Both the position numbers and the translations under genes were made by a program. Below, in pieces: positions 53,539-63,821 of a stretch of DNA of 64,000 nt (the stretch's first letter is position 1; each line of letters opens with the position of its first letter). This DNA comes from Candidatus Zixiibacteriota bacterium (GTDB lineage Bacteria > Zixibacteria > MSB-5A5 > GN15 > JAAZOE01). The DNA lies in assembly GCA_023138975.1 (NCBI GenBank), contig JAGLON010000020.1:1-64000 (forward strand). The letters run 5' to 3'. Under the pieces are notes generated by a model that searched no databases, was not told where the DNA came from, and was given only the letters and a program-made list of their open reading frames with translations.

Positions 53539-54624
53539 ATGGCTGTTGTTCAGCTTTACAAAGAAATGATGAAACGGGCTTTCGTCTTAGCTCGGCGAGC
53601 CGAAGGTAAAACGGCTCCAAATCCAATGGTCGGTGCGGTTATTTTCAAAGGTGAAAATATCATCGCAACCGGTTACCATAAGAAATCCGGAACTCTCCAC
53701 GCAGAAATTAATGCTCTAAAAAAAGCTGGTTCTGATGCAAAGGGAGCCTCCATTGCAATAAACCTGGAACCTTGTTGTCACAAAGGTAAAACAGGGCCTT
53801 GTACGGAGGCACTTATTGCGGCCGGCATAAAAAAAGTGATTTATGGCGCCGAAGATCCATATAAAGAGGTAAATGGTCGTTCCCGAGTAATTCTTGAAGA
53901 AAAAGGCATTGAGGTTATTACAGGGGTCTGTGCCAAAGAGGCAAAACGCTTAAATGAAGTCTATTATCATTTTCATTCAGTTCATCGTCCTTTTGTTATC
54001 GTTAAATCAGCTCAAACTCTTGACGGGCGGATTGCTTCTGTTACAGGTGACTCTAAATGGATTACAGGTCCAAGTGCACGAGCTTTTGCACACAAGCTCA
54101 GGGCAAGATATGATGCCGTTATGGTCGGATCGGGTACGGTTAAAACTGATAATCCTGAGTTAACTGTCCGTTCCGTCAAAGGAAAAAATCCACTGCGGAT
54201 AATCCTGACCTCTTCAGATGCACTACCCATGAAACTGGGTGTGTTTGAAGCCAATGAAGATAATAAGACTGTCATTGCTACTTCGCGCGCGGTTATGTCC
54301 AAAAAAGTGTATAATCAATTCATTACCTGGCCGGTAAAAACATCACCAAGAGGTTTGGATCTCAATGATTTTTTGAAAAGAGCCGCCAAACACGGAGTAA
54401 TGTCAATATTAGTTGAGGGTGGTTCAAAACTCACAACATCACTTTTCAGGGAGAGACTTGTAGATAAATATTACCAGTTTATTGCTCCCATGATGTTGGG
54501 CGAGGGGATTAGCGGTATCGGTGATCTGGGACTGAATAAAATAGCACAGGCAATTTCTTTCCATGACTGCGGATTTAGAAAGCTTGGCAACGATCGTCTG
54601 TTTTGGGGATATCCAAGGAGATAG
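53539..54624 (+). CDS. ribD: Bifunctional riboflavin deaminase/reductase RibD
   Basis: This 361-residue enzyme performs steps two and three of riboflavin synthesis. The N-terminal deaminase has the zinc motif HAEINAL and PCCHKGKTGPCTEA. The C-terminal reductase (about 145-360) has VKSAQTLDGRIA, VGSGTVKTDNPELTVR and VEGGSKL. It is the first gene after the FMN riboswitch. The ribosome site of ribE lies within its last codons, giving tight coupling. Confidence 0.97.
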   Translation: MAVVQLYKEMMKRAFVLARRAEGKTAPNPMVGAVIFKGENIIATGYHKKSGTLHAEINALKKAGSDAKGASIAINLEPCCHKGKTGPCTEALIAAGIKKVIYGAEDPYKEVNGRSRVILEEKGIEVITGVCAKEAKRLNEVYYHFHSVHRPFVIVKSAQTLDGRIASVTGDSKWITGPSARAFAHKLRARYDAVMVGSGTVKTDNPELTVRSVKGKNPLRIILTSSDALPMKLGVFEANEDNKTVIATSRAVMSKKVYNQFITWPVKTSPRGLDLNDFLKRAAKHGVMSILVEGGSKLTTSLFRERLVDKYYQFIAPMMLGEGISGIGDLGLNKIAQAISFHDCGFRKLGNDRLFWGYPRR

Positions 54625-54626
54625 TC

Positions 54627-55265
54627 ATGTTTACCGGATTGATTGAAAGCATAGGAACAGTCAGCTCGATACTGCCCAAGGGCAATTATGTCGAAATAAC
54701 TATATCTCCCAAGCCCAGATTAGAAAACTATACTTTAGGCGAGTCAATAGCTGTGGCCGGTACCTGCCTGACAGTAACAAAATTCTCGGCCGATTCGTTT
54801 ACCGCAGAAGCTTCTCAGGAGACGGTGCGCTTGACAACCATAGGGGCGCTGAAAAAAGGCAATAACGTCAACCTGGAACGAGCCATGAAAGCAGGGGGCC
54901 GTTTGGGCGGGCATATGGTGGCCGGGCATATTGATGAAAAATTACGGGTTACGAAGAAAAGGCAAGTGGGGCAAAGCCTGCAGATATCGGTTGAGCTCCC
55001 GGATGATTTTAAGAAGTACGTTATCGATAAAGGGTCAGTTTCCTTAAACGGAGTCAGTCTGACTGTTATCGAGCTGGATAATAAACAATTCACGGTAAAT
55101 TTAATACCGGAATCGCAATCTCGTACAACCCTGCCTGAACTCTCGGTTGGCGATGAAATAAATGTTGAGTTTGATTTGGTCGGAAAGTATATCCTGCGTT
55201 CGCTTGAAGTACAGAGCCAGCGATCTTCTTTATCTATCAAATCTATGCGAAACATGGGTTATTAA
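54627..55265 (+). CDS. ribE: Riboflavin synthase alpha subunit
   Basis: This 212-residue enzyme dismutates two lumazines to riboflavin and works with RibH. It has the duplicated barrel: MFTGLIESIGTVSSI, then GHMVAGHIDEKLRV and SLNGVSLTVIEL with NLIPESQSRTTL. AAGGAG lies eight bases before ATG 54627, two bases after the ribD stop; the frame from 54603 overlaps ribD without its own site. Confidence 0.95.
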   Translation: MFTGLIESIGTVSSILPKGNYVEITISPKPRLENYTLGESIAVAGTCLTVTKFSADSFTAEASQETVRLTTIGALKKGNNVNLERAMKAGGRLGGHMVAGHIDEKLRVTKKRQVGQSLQISVELPDDFKKYVIDKGSVSLNGVSLTVIELDNKQFTVNLIPESQSRTTLPELSVGDEINVEFDLVGKYILRSLEVQSQRSSLSIKSMRNMGY

Positions 55266-55278
55266 ATAGAGGTATATT

Positions 55279-56484
55279 ATGTCTGAATTCTGCACTATAG
55301 AAGAAGCAATTGCTGACATAAAAGCAGGTAAAATGATTATTGTCGTCGATGATGAAGATCGTGAAAATGAAGGCGATTTTATCATGGCTGCTGACAAGAT
55401 TACTCCCGAAGCGATAAACTTTATCAGTAAACACGGGCGTGGGCTGATTTGCGCTCCCTTAACTCGTGAACGCTTGGAACACTTGGAACTGGATGCCATG
55501 GTTCAGCGCAACACTGCTCTGCATGGTACGCGGTTTACTGTATCAGTTGACGCCGTAAAAGGAACGACCACCGGCATCTCTGCCTTCGATCGCTCCGCTA
55601 CTGTAAAGGCACTGGTTAATAAAGACGCGAAACCTGATGATTTAGGGCGTCCCGGACATATTTTCCCGCTGCAGGCCCTGGATGGCGGAGTTCTCGCTCG
55701 TGCCGGACATACCGAAGCCTCAGTGGACTTTGCCCGCCTTGCAGGATTGGAACCGGCTGGAGTTCTGTGTGAGATTATTGATGACGATGGCAATATGGCT
55801 CGGGTTCCTCGCTTGATGAAAATGGCCGATGAGTTTGACCTTAAAATTACTACCGTTCGGGACTTAATTGAATACCGGCGACATCATGAAAAATTAGTTG
55901 AAAAAATGCTCGAAATACAGCTGCCTACCCGATGGGGCGAATTTGTTTTGCATTTATATCAGAGCGAAATAGATGACCATCATCACATGGCTTTAGTAAA
56001 AGGTGATATTAAGGGCCAGAAGGATGTCTTAGTTCGAGTTCATTCCCAATGCCTGACCGGTGACGTTTTCGGTTCCCAGCGATGTGACTGTGGCTCTCAA
56101 TTGTCAATGGCTATGCAGCAGATTGAGAAAGAAGGCTGTGGCGTATTATTGTATATGCGTCAAGAAGGCCGGGGTATTGGTCTGGTCAATAAATTGAAAG
56201 CTTACGTTTTACAAGAGCAGGGCAGAGATACGGTTGAAGCCAATGAGGAACTCGGTTTCAAAGCTGATCTGCGCGATTATGGAATCGGAGCCCAGATTCT
56301 CAAGGATGTTGGCTTAAGTACTATTCGGATTATGACTAATAATCCTCGCAAGCTTATCGGTCTTGAGGGACACGGTCTGGAGATTACCGGACGCGAGTCG
56401 ATCCAATGCAAGCCGAACAAGCATAATCGGTTTTATTTGCAAACTAAAAAAGATAAACTCGGGCATCTTTTGTCACTGTTGTAA
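55279..56484 (+). CDS. ribBA: Bifunctional DHBP synthase / GTP cyclohydrolase II RibBA
   Basis: This 401-residue protein supplies both riboflavin precursors. The DHBP synthase half (1-200) has [15 protein letters not shown] and [13 protein letters not shown]-like [14 protein letters not shown]. The GTP cyclohydrolase II half has the zinc cysteines of [15 protein letters not shown] and [14 protein letters not shown]. The length is normal. It lies 13 bases after ribE in the ribD-ribE-ribBA-ribH order. Confidence 0.97.
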   Translation: MSEFCTIEEAIADIKAGKMIIVVDDEDRENEGDFIMAADKITPEAINFISKHGRGLICAPLTRERLEHLELDAMVQRNTALHGTRFTVSVDAVKGTTTGISAFDRSATVKALVNKDAKPDDLGRPGHIFPLQALDGGVLARAGHTEASVDFARLAGLEPAGVLCEIIDDDGNMARVPRLMKMADEFDLKITTVRDLIEYRRHHEKLVEKMLEIQLPTRWGEFVLHLYQSEIDDHHHMALVKGDIKGQKDVLVRVHSQCLTGDVFGSQRCDCGSQLSMAMQQIEKEGCGVLLYMRQEGRGIGLVNKLKAYVLQEQGRDTVEANEELGFKADLRDYGIGAQILKDVGLSTIRIMTNNPRKLIGLEGHGLEITGRESIQCKPNKHNRFYLQTKKDKLGHLLSLL

Positions 56485-56496
56485 GGAGGTTTTAAC

Positions 56497-56973
56497 ATGT
56501 CGATTAAAATCAATTCCGGTCAGTTAAACGGTAAAGGGCAAAAGCATGCCATTATTATCAGCCGGTTTAATGAATTGCTCACATCCAAACTTTTGGAAGG
56601 AGCAGTAGACTGTTTATCCCGGCACGGGGTTGCCGAAAAAGATATTCAGGTGTTTTGGGTGCCGGGAGCATATGAAATTCCGTACGTGGCGCAGAAAGCA
56701 GCCTTGTCGAAAAAGTTTGACGCTGTGATTTGCCTGGGAGCCATAATTCGCGGTGATACGCCTCATTTTGACTTTATAGCCAACGAGGCCGCCAAGGGGA
56801 TTGCGAGTCTTGCTTTAGATACAAGGCTTCCAATAATGTTTGGAATTATTACCGCGGACACTCTGGATCAAGCTATTGAACGGGCTGGAACAAAGGCCGG
56901 AAACAAGGGCTGGGATGCATCGTTGGCTGCAATTGAAATGATAGATTTGTACAAACAGATCGATAAAATATGA
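56497..56973 (+). CDS. ribH: 6,7-dimethyl-8-ribityllumazine synthase
   Basis: This 158-residue enzyme joins the RibA and RibB branches to lumazine. The signature [17 protein letters not shown] and the loop [20 protein letters not shown] (with the catalytic His) are present. AAGGAGG lies at good spacing. The stop overlaps nusB by four bases (ATGA), a common bacterial pairing. Confidence 0.96.
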   Translation: MSIKINSGQLNGKGQKHAIIISRFNELLTSKLLEGAVDCLSRHGVAEKDIQVFWVPGAYEIPYVAQKAALSKKFDAVICLGAIIRGDTPHFDFIANEAAKGIASLALDTRLPIMFGIITADTLDQAIERAGTKAGNKGWDASLAAIEMIDLYKQIDKI

Positions 56974-57383
56974 GCACTCGCAGACAAGCTCGGGAGTTCG
57001 TCCTTAAAGCGCTCTATTCGTATGAGATTTTAGAGCGTGATGTGGATGTACTCATAGACGAATTAGTCGCCGAGAAACCATTGGGCGAAGATCATTTAGC
57101 TTTTGCCCGTCACTATATCGAAATAGCTATCAAGAATTTCGAGTTTTTGGACAAAGAAATTGTCCGGTTGACCAAGAACTGGGAAATTGATAGAATTGCC
57201 ATAATAGACAAAACGATTCTCAGGATGGCATTATGTGAACTGAATTTTATGCCGGATATTCCTGAGAAAGTGGCTATAAACGAAGCCATTGATCTGGCTA
57301 AAATGTACTCAACGTTCGAGTCCAGCTCGTTTGTCAACGGCATTCTTGATGCCGCCAAAGCAGAGCACGAAGATAATCATTAA
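56970..57383 (+). CDS. nusB: Transcription antitermination factor NusB
   Basis: This 137-residue protein is all-helical with the family features [18 protein letters not shown], the mid segment [19 protein letters not shown] and the end [16 protein letters not shown]. It binds boxA RNA with S10 in rRNA transcription. It closes the riboflavin operon and is followed by a terminator. Confidence 0.95.
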   Translation: MSTRRQAREFVLKALYSYEILERDVDVLIDELVAEKPLGEDHLAFARHYIEIAIKNFEFLDKEIVRLTKNWEIDRIAIIDKTILRMALCELNFMPDIPEKVAINEAIDLAKMYSTFESSSFVNGILDAAKAEHEDNH

Positions 57384-57412
57384 ATTTCTGTAATTTATTG
57401 ACAGATATAGAT

Positions 57413-57449
57413 AAGGCGGATTTGCTTAGATTGCAATCCGCCTTCTTTT
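57413..57449 (+). terminator. Rho-independent terminator of the rib-nusB operon
   Basis: AAGGCGGATTTGC pairs with GCAATCCGCCTT (one bulge) around TTAGATT, followed by CTTTT. Confidence 0.88.
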
Positions 57450-57491
57450 GGTCTGGACAACAAAGATTATTTTGTTATATTTATAGGCTCT

Positions 57492-60017
57492 GTGAGTATA
57501 ATAGATAATGAATTTTTATGGGTAGAACCTAACTTGAGTAAAATTTACGAATTAGACAACAAACAAGACTGGTATCACAATGCCGCGGCATTGGCGATTC
57601 TCCTGATAACTTTTATTGTTTACAATATTACCAAGGCTCCGACTCTTTCCTTTTGGGATTGCGGCGAGTTTATCGCTTGCTCATACACATTAGGTATTCC
57701 GCATCCGCCGGGAACACCATTGTATATAATGCTTGGACGGATATTCAGTATTATTCCGTTTCATGAGGATATCTCAGCCAATGTCAATATGCTATCGGCC
57801 GTAACTGGCGCCTTTGCGGCAATGTTCGCATTTCTGACGACTTTCAAGCTGATCCGGTGGTGGTGGCCATCCGAAGAGTTCTCCGGCTGGAAAAAGGCGA
57901 CTGCCTATATCGGCTCAATTGTCGGAAGTCTGATGTTTGCCTTTGGGCGGACCCACTGGAATAATACCGTTGAGGCTGAAGTTTACACTCCGGCTATGCT
58001 GATTATGATTGTTACCATTTGGCTGCTTCTAGTCTGGATTGAAAAACGGGATTCAGCGTCCTCAGATAAGTATTTAATTCTCATATCCTATCTGGCGTTT
58101 CTTTCAATTGGAATACACCTAACGACGTTTCTCATAATGCCTGCGGTCTTTTTAGCGGTAATACTTTTTTCAGAGAGGCTACGGAAAGATATTCGGTTTT
58201 ATCTCGCCGGGTTTTGTCTGGTGCTGATTGCCTATAGTTTTGAGTCCTTTGTATTGGCGTCCGGAGTGTGGCTGGTTGTTTCGATAGTAGGAACGATTGT
58301 AAAAAAGGATAGAATCTGGAAATTGTCGCTCGGACTGGTTTTGGCGGCCATCATCGGATACTCATGTCAATTATATACACCGATACGTTCCGCTCAGCAG
58401 CCGTCTATTAATCAAAACAATCCCTCAGAATCTTATACCGCGTTTAATAATTTTCTGGAACGTAAGCAGTATATGCAGGAGTCTATGATTACCCGGGCCA
58501 TGACCCGCCGGGCAGAGTTAATAAATCAGTTCGGCAATTATCCCCGCATGGGATTCTGGCGTTTCTTTTCTCATCAATATGGCATCAATGGAAGACCGTT
58601 TGCGTTTCTTTTTGTTTTGGGTTTATTGGGCTTATACGAATTGATTCGCCGAAAACCGGAAATTGGATGGCCGTTTCTGTTCATGATACTTTTGGGTACG
58701 GTCGTTTTAGTCTTGTATATGAATTTTGCCGACGGTACTCGTCAGAACCCGATTACCGGCGATGGACATATCGAGGTACGAGATCGTGACTATTTCTTTA
58801 CGCCAGGATTTGTTCTGTTTGGTATTGCATTGGGCCTGGGAACAGCAGGTTTGCTTGAAATGGCCCGGCAATCGATTATGCGGAAGATAGCCTTTTTACG
58901 AACCCCAATAATGGTTTTTGTGTCTGCGTTGGTTTTACTTGTCACCGCGCCGGTTATGGCAAATTATCATATTGCTGATCGCAGTAATAACTACATCCCG
59001 TACGATTTTGCCAAAAACTATCTCGATTCTTGTGAACCAAACTCGATATTATTTATTGCCGGTGATAACGATACTTTTCCTATCTGGTGTCTTCAGGAGG
59101 TCTACGGCTACCGCACGGATGTTACCGTTGTCAATCTGATGCTTTCTAACCTCCCCTGGTATATCAAGCAGATACGGGATCAAAAGAATATTCCACTGCG
59201 CTTTACCGATGCTCAGATTAATTCGTTCGTTCCCCAAATTTATCCTAACGGCAGGCGGGTGCGGGTACAGGATAGAGTCCTTGATGAGATTCTAAATGTA
59301 AACCAGTGGCAGAAGTCGATTTATTTTGCAATTACAATTCCTCATGATATGCGTCAATATAATGGAGCCAGTGTTCAGCCCAATCTGATTATGCAAGGGT
59401 TGGCGTATCGATTGGAGCCGGGGAAGATTGCCGGTAAAATCGATATGGAAAAAAACTACGATTTGTATTTCAATAAATTTTCATATCGCTCGCTGGCAGA
59501 CGAGTCGGTGTACAAAGATGAACGGACGAAGGCATTAACCGGAAATTACACGACTGGTCTTCAGCTAATGGCTGATTCTCTAAGGAAAATAAAACAGTTT
59601 GATAAAGCTATCGCACTGACCAAGAAGGCAGCTGAAATAGTGCCGTATGAATATTCATCCTATAATTACTTGGCGCAACTTTATGTTGAAGCGGGTATGG
59701 AAGACAAAATTCCCGAATTAGTAAAGCAGGTTCCGGAGGATAAAGAACAGGATATTTATTTCATATGGGGGATGGCGCATAAGTACGAGGGACATCTTCA
59801 AAAAGCCAATGTTAGGCTCCGGTTTGTATTCGAGAATTACCCTCATTTCAATGATGGATTCCGTGAGTATAGCCGATTACTTTATGAGAGTAAGCACTTT
59901 ACTGATCTTAGGAAAGTAATCGAGACGTGGGTTAATAATAACCCGGATGATGCTGAGGCCCCGAAAATGCTGGAAAGCCTGAATCGAAGCCTTTATACGC
60001 CGGCACAGGATTCTTAG
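57492..60017 (+). CDS. DUF2723 (GT117) membrane protein with C-terminal TPR
   Basis: This 841-residue protein matches the DUF2723 family, related to protein O-mannosyltransferases. The N-terminal hallmark is SFWDCGEFIACSYTLGIPHP, with the acidic residues expected of a GT-C active site, in the first large loop after a membrane helix. About ten membrane helices follow. A soluble part contains AGDNDTFPIWCLQEVYGYRT and the C terminus has TPR-like helices (AIALTKKAAEIVPYEYSSYN). It probably glycosylates proteins on the outer face of the inner membrane. The GTG start has no clear ribosome site. It heads a run of glycan genes. Confidence 0.88.
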   Translation: MSIIDNEFLWVEPNLSKIYELDNKQDWYHNAAALAILLITFIVYNITKAPTLSFWDCGEFIACSYTLGIPHPPGTPLYIMLGRIFSIIPFHEDISANVNMLSAVTGAFAAMFAFLTTFKLIRWWWPSEEFSGWKKATAYIGSIVGSLMFAFGRTHWNNTVEAEVYTPAMLIMIVTIWLLLVWIEKRDSASSDKYLILISYLAFLSIGIHLTTFLIMPAVFLAVILFSERLRKDIRFYLAGFCLVLIAYSFESFVLASGVWLVVSIVGTIVKKDRIWKLSLGLVLAAIIGYSCQLYTPIRSAQQPSINQNNPSESYTAFNNFLERKQYMQESMITRAMTRRAELINQFGNYPRMGFWRFFSHQYGINGRPFAFLFVLGLLGLYELIRRKPEIGWPFLFMILLGTVVLVLYMNFADGTRQNPITGDGHIEVRDRDYFFTPGFVLFGIALGLGTAGLLEMARQSIMRKIAFLRTPIMVFVSALVLLVTAPVMANYHIADRSNNYIPYDFAKNYLDSCEPNSILFIAGDNDTFPIWCLQEVYGYRTDVTVVNLMLSNLPWYIKQIRDQKNIPLRFTDAQINSFVPQIYPNGRRVRVQDRVLDEILNVNQWQKSIYFAITIPHDMRQYNGASVQPNLIMQGLAYRLEPGKIAGKIDMEKNYDLYFNKFSYRSLADESVYKDERTKALTGNYTTGLQLMADSLRKIKQFDKAIALTKKAAEIVPYEYSSYNYLAQLYVEAGMEDKIPELVKQVPEDKEQDIYFIWGMAHKYEGHLQKANVRLRFVFENYPHFNDGFREYSRLLYESKHFTDLRKVIETWVNNNPDDAEAPKMLESLNRSLYTPAQDS

Positions 60018-60028
60018 GAAACGCATAC

Positions 60029-61144
60029 GTGAATATATTGGCACTAAACTGGCAGGATCTAAAAAACCCGATGTCCGGCGGGGCAGAGGTACACCTTGAA
60101 GAGCTTTTACGGAGAATTGCTGCAAAAGGCCATCAGGTTACGCTTTTTTGTTCAAACTATGAAGGTGGATTGCCCGAGGAAAATGTCGAAGGCGTAAAAA
60201 TCATCCGCGCCGGTTCCCGGTACAATTTTAATCTCATTGCCCCATTTCACCTCAGGCGGTTGATCAAGCAAAACTCATACGATCTTTTTCTTGAAGATAT
60301 AAACAAGATTCCCTTTTATACGCCGTTTTATCAGAACCTACCAATGATAGTTATTATTCCGCATTTATTTTCAACAGCTATTTTTCAGGAAGTTAATTTT
60401 GTTCTCGGAAGTTATATCTATTTTGCAGAACGACCGCTCACACGCGTCTATCGCAAGAAGCAATTTTGTGTTATATCAGAATCAACTGCCTCGGATATAA
60501 TCGAGCGGGGAGTTCCCAGGGAACAGGTTTCGGTTATTCATTGCGGAATCGACCAATCGCTTTATAATAATGATGCCGGGTATAAGAAATATGATTATCC
60601 TTCGATTCTGTATCTGGGAAGAATAAAAAAATACAAATCGGTTCAGCATTTGATCGAAGCGTTTAAGATTGTAAAAAGTGATTTGCCCGATGCCAAGCTG
60701 GCAATTGTCGGTGCGGGAGATTATATTGATGAATTGAAAAAACTGGTCGTCGATCTAAAGCTTTCAGATGATATAGAGTTTCCTGGCTTTGTATCAAAGG
60801 AAAAGAAAGTAGAATATCTGTGCCGGTCTCATGTCATGGCTTACCCGTCTCTTAAGGAAGGCTGGGGTTTGACAAATATTGAAGCCAATAGCTGTGGAAC
60901 AACGGTTGTGGCGGCGAGAACTCCGGGGTTGCGTGATTCGGTCAAACATGAGTATAGCGGATTGCTTTATGAATACGGCGAAATAGAGAAAATGGCTGAC
61001 CTGCTAAAAAAACTGTTGACTGATGACGAAAAAAGAACCAAACTTGAACAGGGCGGATTGGAGTGGGCCAAACAGTTTAACTGGGATTTGGCGGCCGATA
61101 AGTTCTTAGAATTATGTTTCGAGGTTTCTGGCAAGAATGACTAG
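60029..61144 (+). CDS. Glycosyltransferase, GT4 family
   Basis: This 371-residue GT-B enzyme has the N-terminal GGAEVHLEELLRRIAAKGH, the Rossmann start ILYLGRIKKYKSVQHLIEAF and the donor-site loop YPSLKEGWGLTNIEANSCGT with the E-x7-E pattern. It transfers an unknown sugar to an oligosaccharide or lipid carrier. It overlaps the next gene by eight bases. Confidence 0.92.
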   Translation: MNILALNWQDLKNPMSGGAEVHLEELLRRIAAKGHQVTLFCSNYEGGLPEENVEGVKIIRAGSRYNFNLIAPFHLRRLIKQNSYDLFLEDINKIPFYTPFYQNLPMIVIIPHLFSTAIFQEVNFVLGSYIYFAERPLTRVYRKKQFCVISESTASDIIERGVPREQVSVIHCGIDQSLYNNDAGYKKYDYPSILYLGRIKKYKSVQHLIEAFKIVKSDLPDAKLAIVGAGDYIDELKKLVVDLKLSDDIEFPGFVSKEKKVEYLCRSHVMAYPSLKEGWGLTNIEANSCGTTVVAARTPGLRDSVKHEYSGLLYEYGEIEKMADLLKKLLTDDEKRTKLEQGGLEWAKQFNWDLAADKFLELCFEVSGKND

Positions 61145-62141
61145 AAAATCTAAGAAAATTCTTATGCAGATTGCCGGTATCGCGATTTCTGTCGCGTTGA
61201 TGGTTTTCTTGTTTTATAAAGTCGATTTTGCGGAATTGACTGGAGCTCTCAAGGGCGCCAACTATTGGTGGCTGATTCCAAATATTATCCTTATCTGGAT
61301 AACTATGATATTTCGAGCCTATCGTTGGAAACATATGGTTTCTCCTATCAAGCCGATACCGGTCAAAAGACTTTTTTCAATCGTCATGATCGGCTTTATG
61401 GCCAATAATGTTCTCCCGTTCCGTTTAGGTGAATTCGTGCGTGCTTATTCACTGTCCAATAAGGAAGATGTTTCCAAATCGGCCTCAATGGCGACGATTT
61501 TTGTAGAGCGTATCGTTTTTGATTTGCTAGCCCTCATGATAATATTTGTGATTGTTTTATGGGTCTCGCCATTAGTCTTAGATGAAAAACTAAAACTCGG
61601 TGGTATAGTTACGGTTGTTATAGGACTAATAGGTCTTATATTCACCGTTTACCTCAGCAGTCGAGGGGATCGTGAAAGCCATATACTGAAATGGCTCCTG
61701 GCATTAATTCCCAAAAACATCAGACCACGTATTGAAAATCTCGTAGCTCGGTTTGCGACCGGTATGATATTCATGAGAGACTGGAAGAGAGTCTTTTGGG
61801 TTACGTTCCATACTTTCATGATTTGGGTCATAATGGGATTGTCAAACTATTTCATTCTTCTGGCTTTTGACATGTCTCTGAATATTTCGGCATCTTTTGT
61901 AATCCTGGTAGTCGTTTCAATACTGATTATGGTTCCGGCCTCACCCGGATTTGTCGGTGTCTATCATTATGGCGCGGCGCTTTCTTTGAGCTTCTATAAT
62001 ATCGATCACTCAACGGCATTATCATGCTCAATTGTTATGCATGCGACTCAGTACCTGGTTGTGACTCTAGCAGGGTTTTATTATCTCCGCCGTGAACATC
62101 TTTCTTTGAAGCAAATAGAGGAAGAAGCCGAAACGGCATGA
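61137..62141 (+). CDS. Flippase-like membrane protein (UPF0104/LPG synthase TM family)
   Basis: This 334-residue protein has about eight membrane helices. The family motifs RAYRWKHMV (first loop) and NNVLPFRLGEFVRAY are present, followed by FVERIVFDLL and PASPGFVGVYHYG. Such proteins (AglD/MprF-like membrane part) sit in glycan and lipid-carrier gene clusters. It overlaps both neighbours, so it is part of the operon. The transported substrate is not known. Confidence 0.88.
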   Translation: MTRKSKKILMQIAGIAISVALMVFLFYKVDFAELTGALKGANYWWLIPNIILIWITMIFRAYRWKHMVSPIKPIPVKRLFSIVMIGFMANNVLPFRLGEFVRAYSLSNKEDVSKSASMATIFVERIVFDLLALMIIFVIVLWVSPLVLDEKLKLGGIVTVVIGLIGLIFTVYLSSRGDRESHILKWLLALIPKNIRPRIENLVARFATGMIFMRDWKRVFWVTFHTFMIWVIMGLSNYFILLAFDMSLNISASFVILVVVSILIMVPASPGFVGVYHYGAALSLSFYNIDHSTALSCSIVMHATQYLVVTLAGFYYLRREHLSLKQIEEEAETA

Positions 62142-62863
62142 ATGAGCGCCCGAAAATTATTTGTATTCTCCCCGCCTTCAATGAACAGGGTAAAATCGGG
62201 AAAGTTGTTTCCAAAGTAACTGCCACCGGATTAGTCGATAAAATCGTTGTCGCCGACGATTGCTCAACTGACAACACCTATAACGAAGCAATCGAGGCTG
62301 GTGCGCATGTGATTCGTCATGATGTCAATATGGGGGTTGGCGCCGGTATCCGAAATGGGTTAATGTATGGCAAGCAAAAGGGGTATGATATTGCCGTTAT
62401 TATGTCCGGGGATGATCAACACGAACCAAAAGAATTACCTGAAGTATTAAACCCCTTAATTAATAAAGAAGCTGACTTCATACAGGGTTCCCGGCGGTTG
62501 AAGGGCGGCAAGACAGTGGATGCGCCTTTATTCAGGCAGATTACAACCCGTTTATTCTCATTGTTTTTTACCGTAATAACCGGGCAGAGGATAACTGACG
62601 GAACAAACGGATTTCGCGGGTTTTACCTGTCGATATTGGATGATGAGCATATAAACCTTGAGCAGTCCTGGCTCAACACCTATGAGCTGGAACCTTATTT
62701 GCTGTACAAGGTTGTAAAATCGCCTAAATACCGGGTTGTAGAAAAGCCAATTACTATTTATTATAGAGGTGAAACAAAAGAGTATTCAAAAATGAAACCA
62801 TTCCGAGACTGGTGGCGGATTGCACGGCCGCTGGTATTTTTGGCGCTACGTATACGGAGATAA
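62138..62863 (+). CDS. Glycosyltransferase, GT2 family (DPM1-like)
   Basis: This 241-residue GT-A enzyme has the start IICILPAFNEQGKIGKVV, the nucleotide site VADDCSTDNT and SGDDQHEPKEL in the place of the DxD metal motif. GSRRLKGG follows. No C-terminal membrane pair is present. It resembles dolichol/polyprenol-phosphate sugar synthases. It overlaps the flippase-like gene by four bases. Confidence 0.92.
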   Translation: MNERPKIICILPAFNEQGKIGKVVSKVTATGLVDKIVVADDCSTDNTYNEAIEAGAHVIRHDVNMGVGAGIRNGLMYGKQKGYDIAVIMSGDDQHEPKELPEVLNPLINKEADFIQGSRRLKGGKTVDAPLFRQITTRLFSLFFTVITGQRITDGTNGFRGFYLSILDDEHINLEQSWLNTYELEPYLLYKVVKSPKYRVVEKPITIYYRGETKEYSKMKPFRDWWRIARPLVFLALRIRR

Positions 62864-62864
62864 T

Positions 62865-63821
62865 ATGACAGACCTTGATCTTAGCGGAAAGAAAGTTCTA
62901 GTCACAGGAGGAGCGGGATTTGTCGGTTCCAATGTCACCGAACGGGCTGTTCGAGCCGGGGCAGAGGTTACCGTTGTCGATGATCTCTTTACCGGATCAC
63001 TCGATAATATTGATGATGACGTCAAGTACCGATTCGTTGAAGGCTCTGTATGCGATGAAAAACTAATTTCCGGGCTGGTTCGGGAGGCGGACTTCGTTGT
63101 TCATATGGCGGCTCGTAATATTATTGTCTCGACCAAAAACCCCCGTAATGATTATGAAGTGAACATAGGCGGTACTCTCAATGTCCTTATGGCGGCTCGT
63201 GAATTTGGCATTAAGCGAATTGTTTATACTTCTTCGGCATCCGTTTATGGAAACCCCCGAATTATTCCTATCGTAGAAGAAGAGCGTACTCATACATTTT
63301 CTCCCTACTCCGTTTCAAAGCTGGCTGGAGAAAACTATTGTAATGCTTTTTATGAATCATACGGTGTTCCAGTAACAGCAGTTCGCTATTCGAATGTTTA
63401 CGGTCCGAAGCAGGACCCGAAAAACCCATATTGTGGCGTGATTTCCAAATTTATCGAAGCTATAGATAACGATATCGCCCCGCAAATTCACGGTGATGGA
63501 AATCAAACCCGCGATTATACGTACGTTGATGACGCTGTTGATGCAACCCTGACCGCATTGTTATCCCCGAAATCAGAAGGCACAGTTTTTAACCTTGGTA
63601 CCGGAACCGAAACGACAGTTGTTGAGTTGCTTGATATTTTAGCCAGTTTGTTTGGCAAAGAAGTAACACCCGAGCATATTGACCGCCGGGATATCGACAA
63701 TATCCGCCGCAGAGTTCTTAATATAGAAAGAATACGCTCCCGCCTGAGATGGCAGCCGCAAATCGGCATGAAGGAAGGATTAAGAAGGACCGTCGAATGG
63801 TATCTGAGCCGGAAAAAATAG
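62865..63821 (+). CDS. NAD-dependent sugar-nucleotide epimerase/dehydratase
   Basis: This 318-residue extended SDR enzyme has the NAD motif VTGGAGFVGSN near residue 12, the catalytic YSVSK (Y-x3-K) with SSASVYG before it, and RYSNVYGPKQDPKNPY. It likely acts on a UDP- or GDP-sugar, such as glucose 4-epimerisation; the substrate cannot be told from sequence. GGAG lies before ATG 62865, two bases after the GT2 gene. The frame from 62820 overlaps GT2 without a ribosome site. Confidence 0.92.
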   Translation: MTDLDLSGKKVLVTGGAGFVGSNVTERAVRAGAEVTVVDDLFTGSLDNIDDDVKYRFVEGSVCDEKLISGLVREADFVVHMAARNIIVSTKNPRNDYEVNIGGTLNVLMAAREFGIKRIVYTSSASVYGNPRIIPIVEEERTHTFSPYSVSKLAGENYCNAFYESYGVPVTAVRYSNVYGPKQDPKNPYCGVISKFIEAIDNDIAPQIHGDGNQTRDYTYVDDAVDATLTALLSPKSEGTVFNLGTGTETTVVELLDILASLFGKEVTPEHIDRRDIDNIRRRVLNIERIRSRLRWQPQIGMKEGLRRTVEWYLSRKK

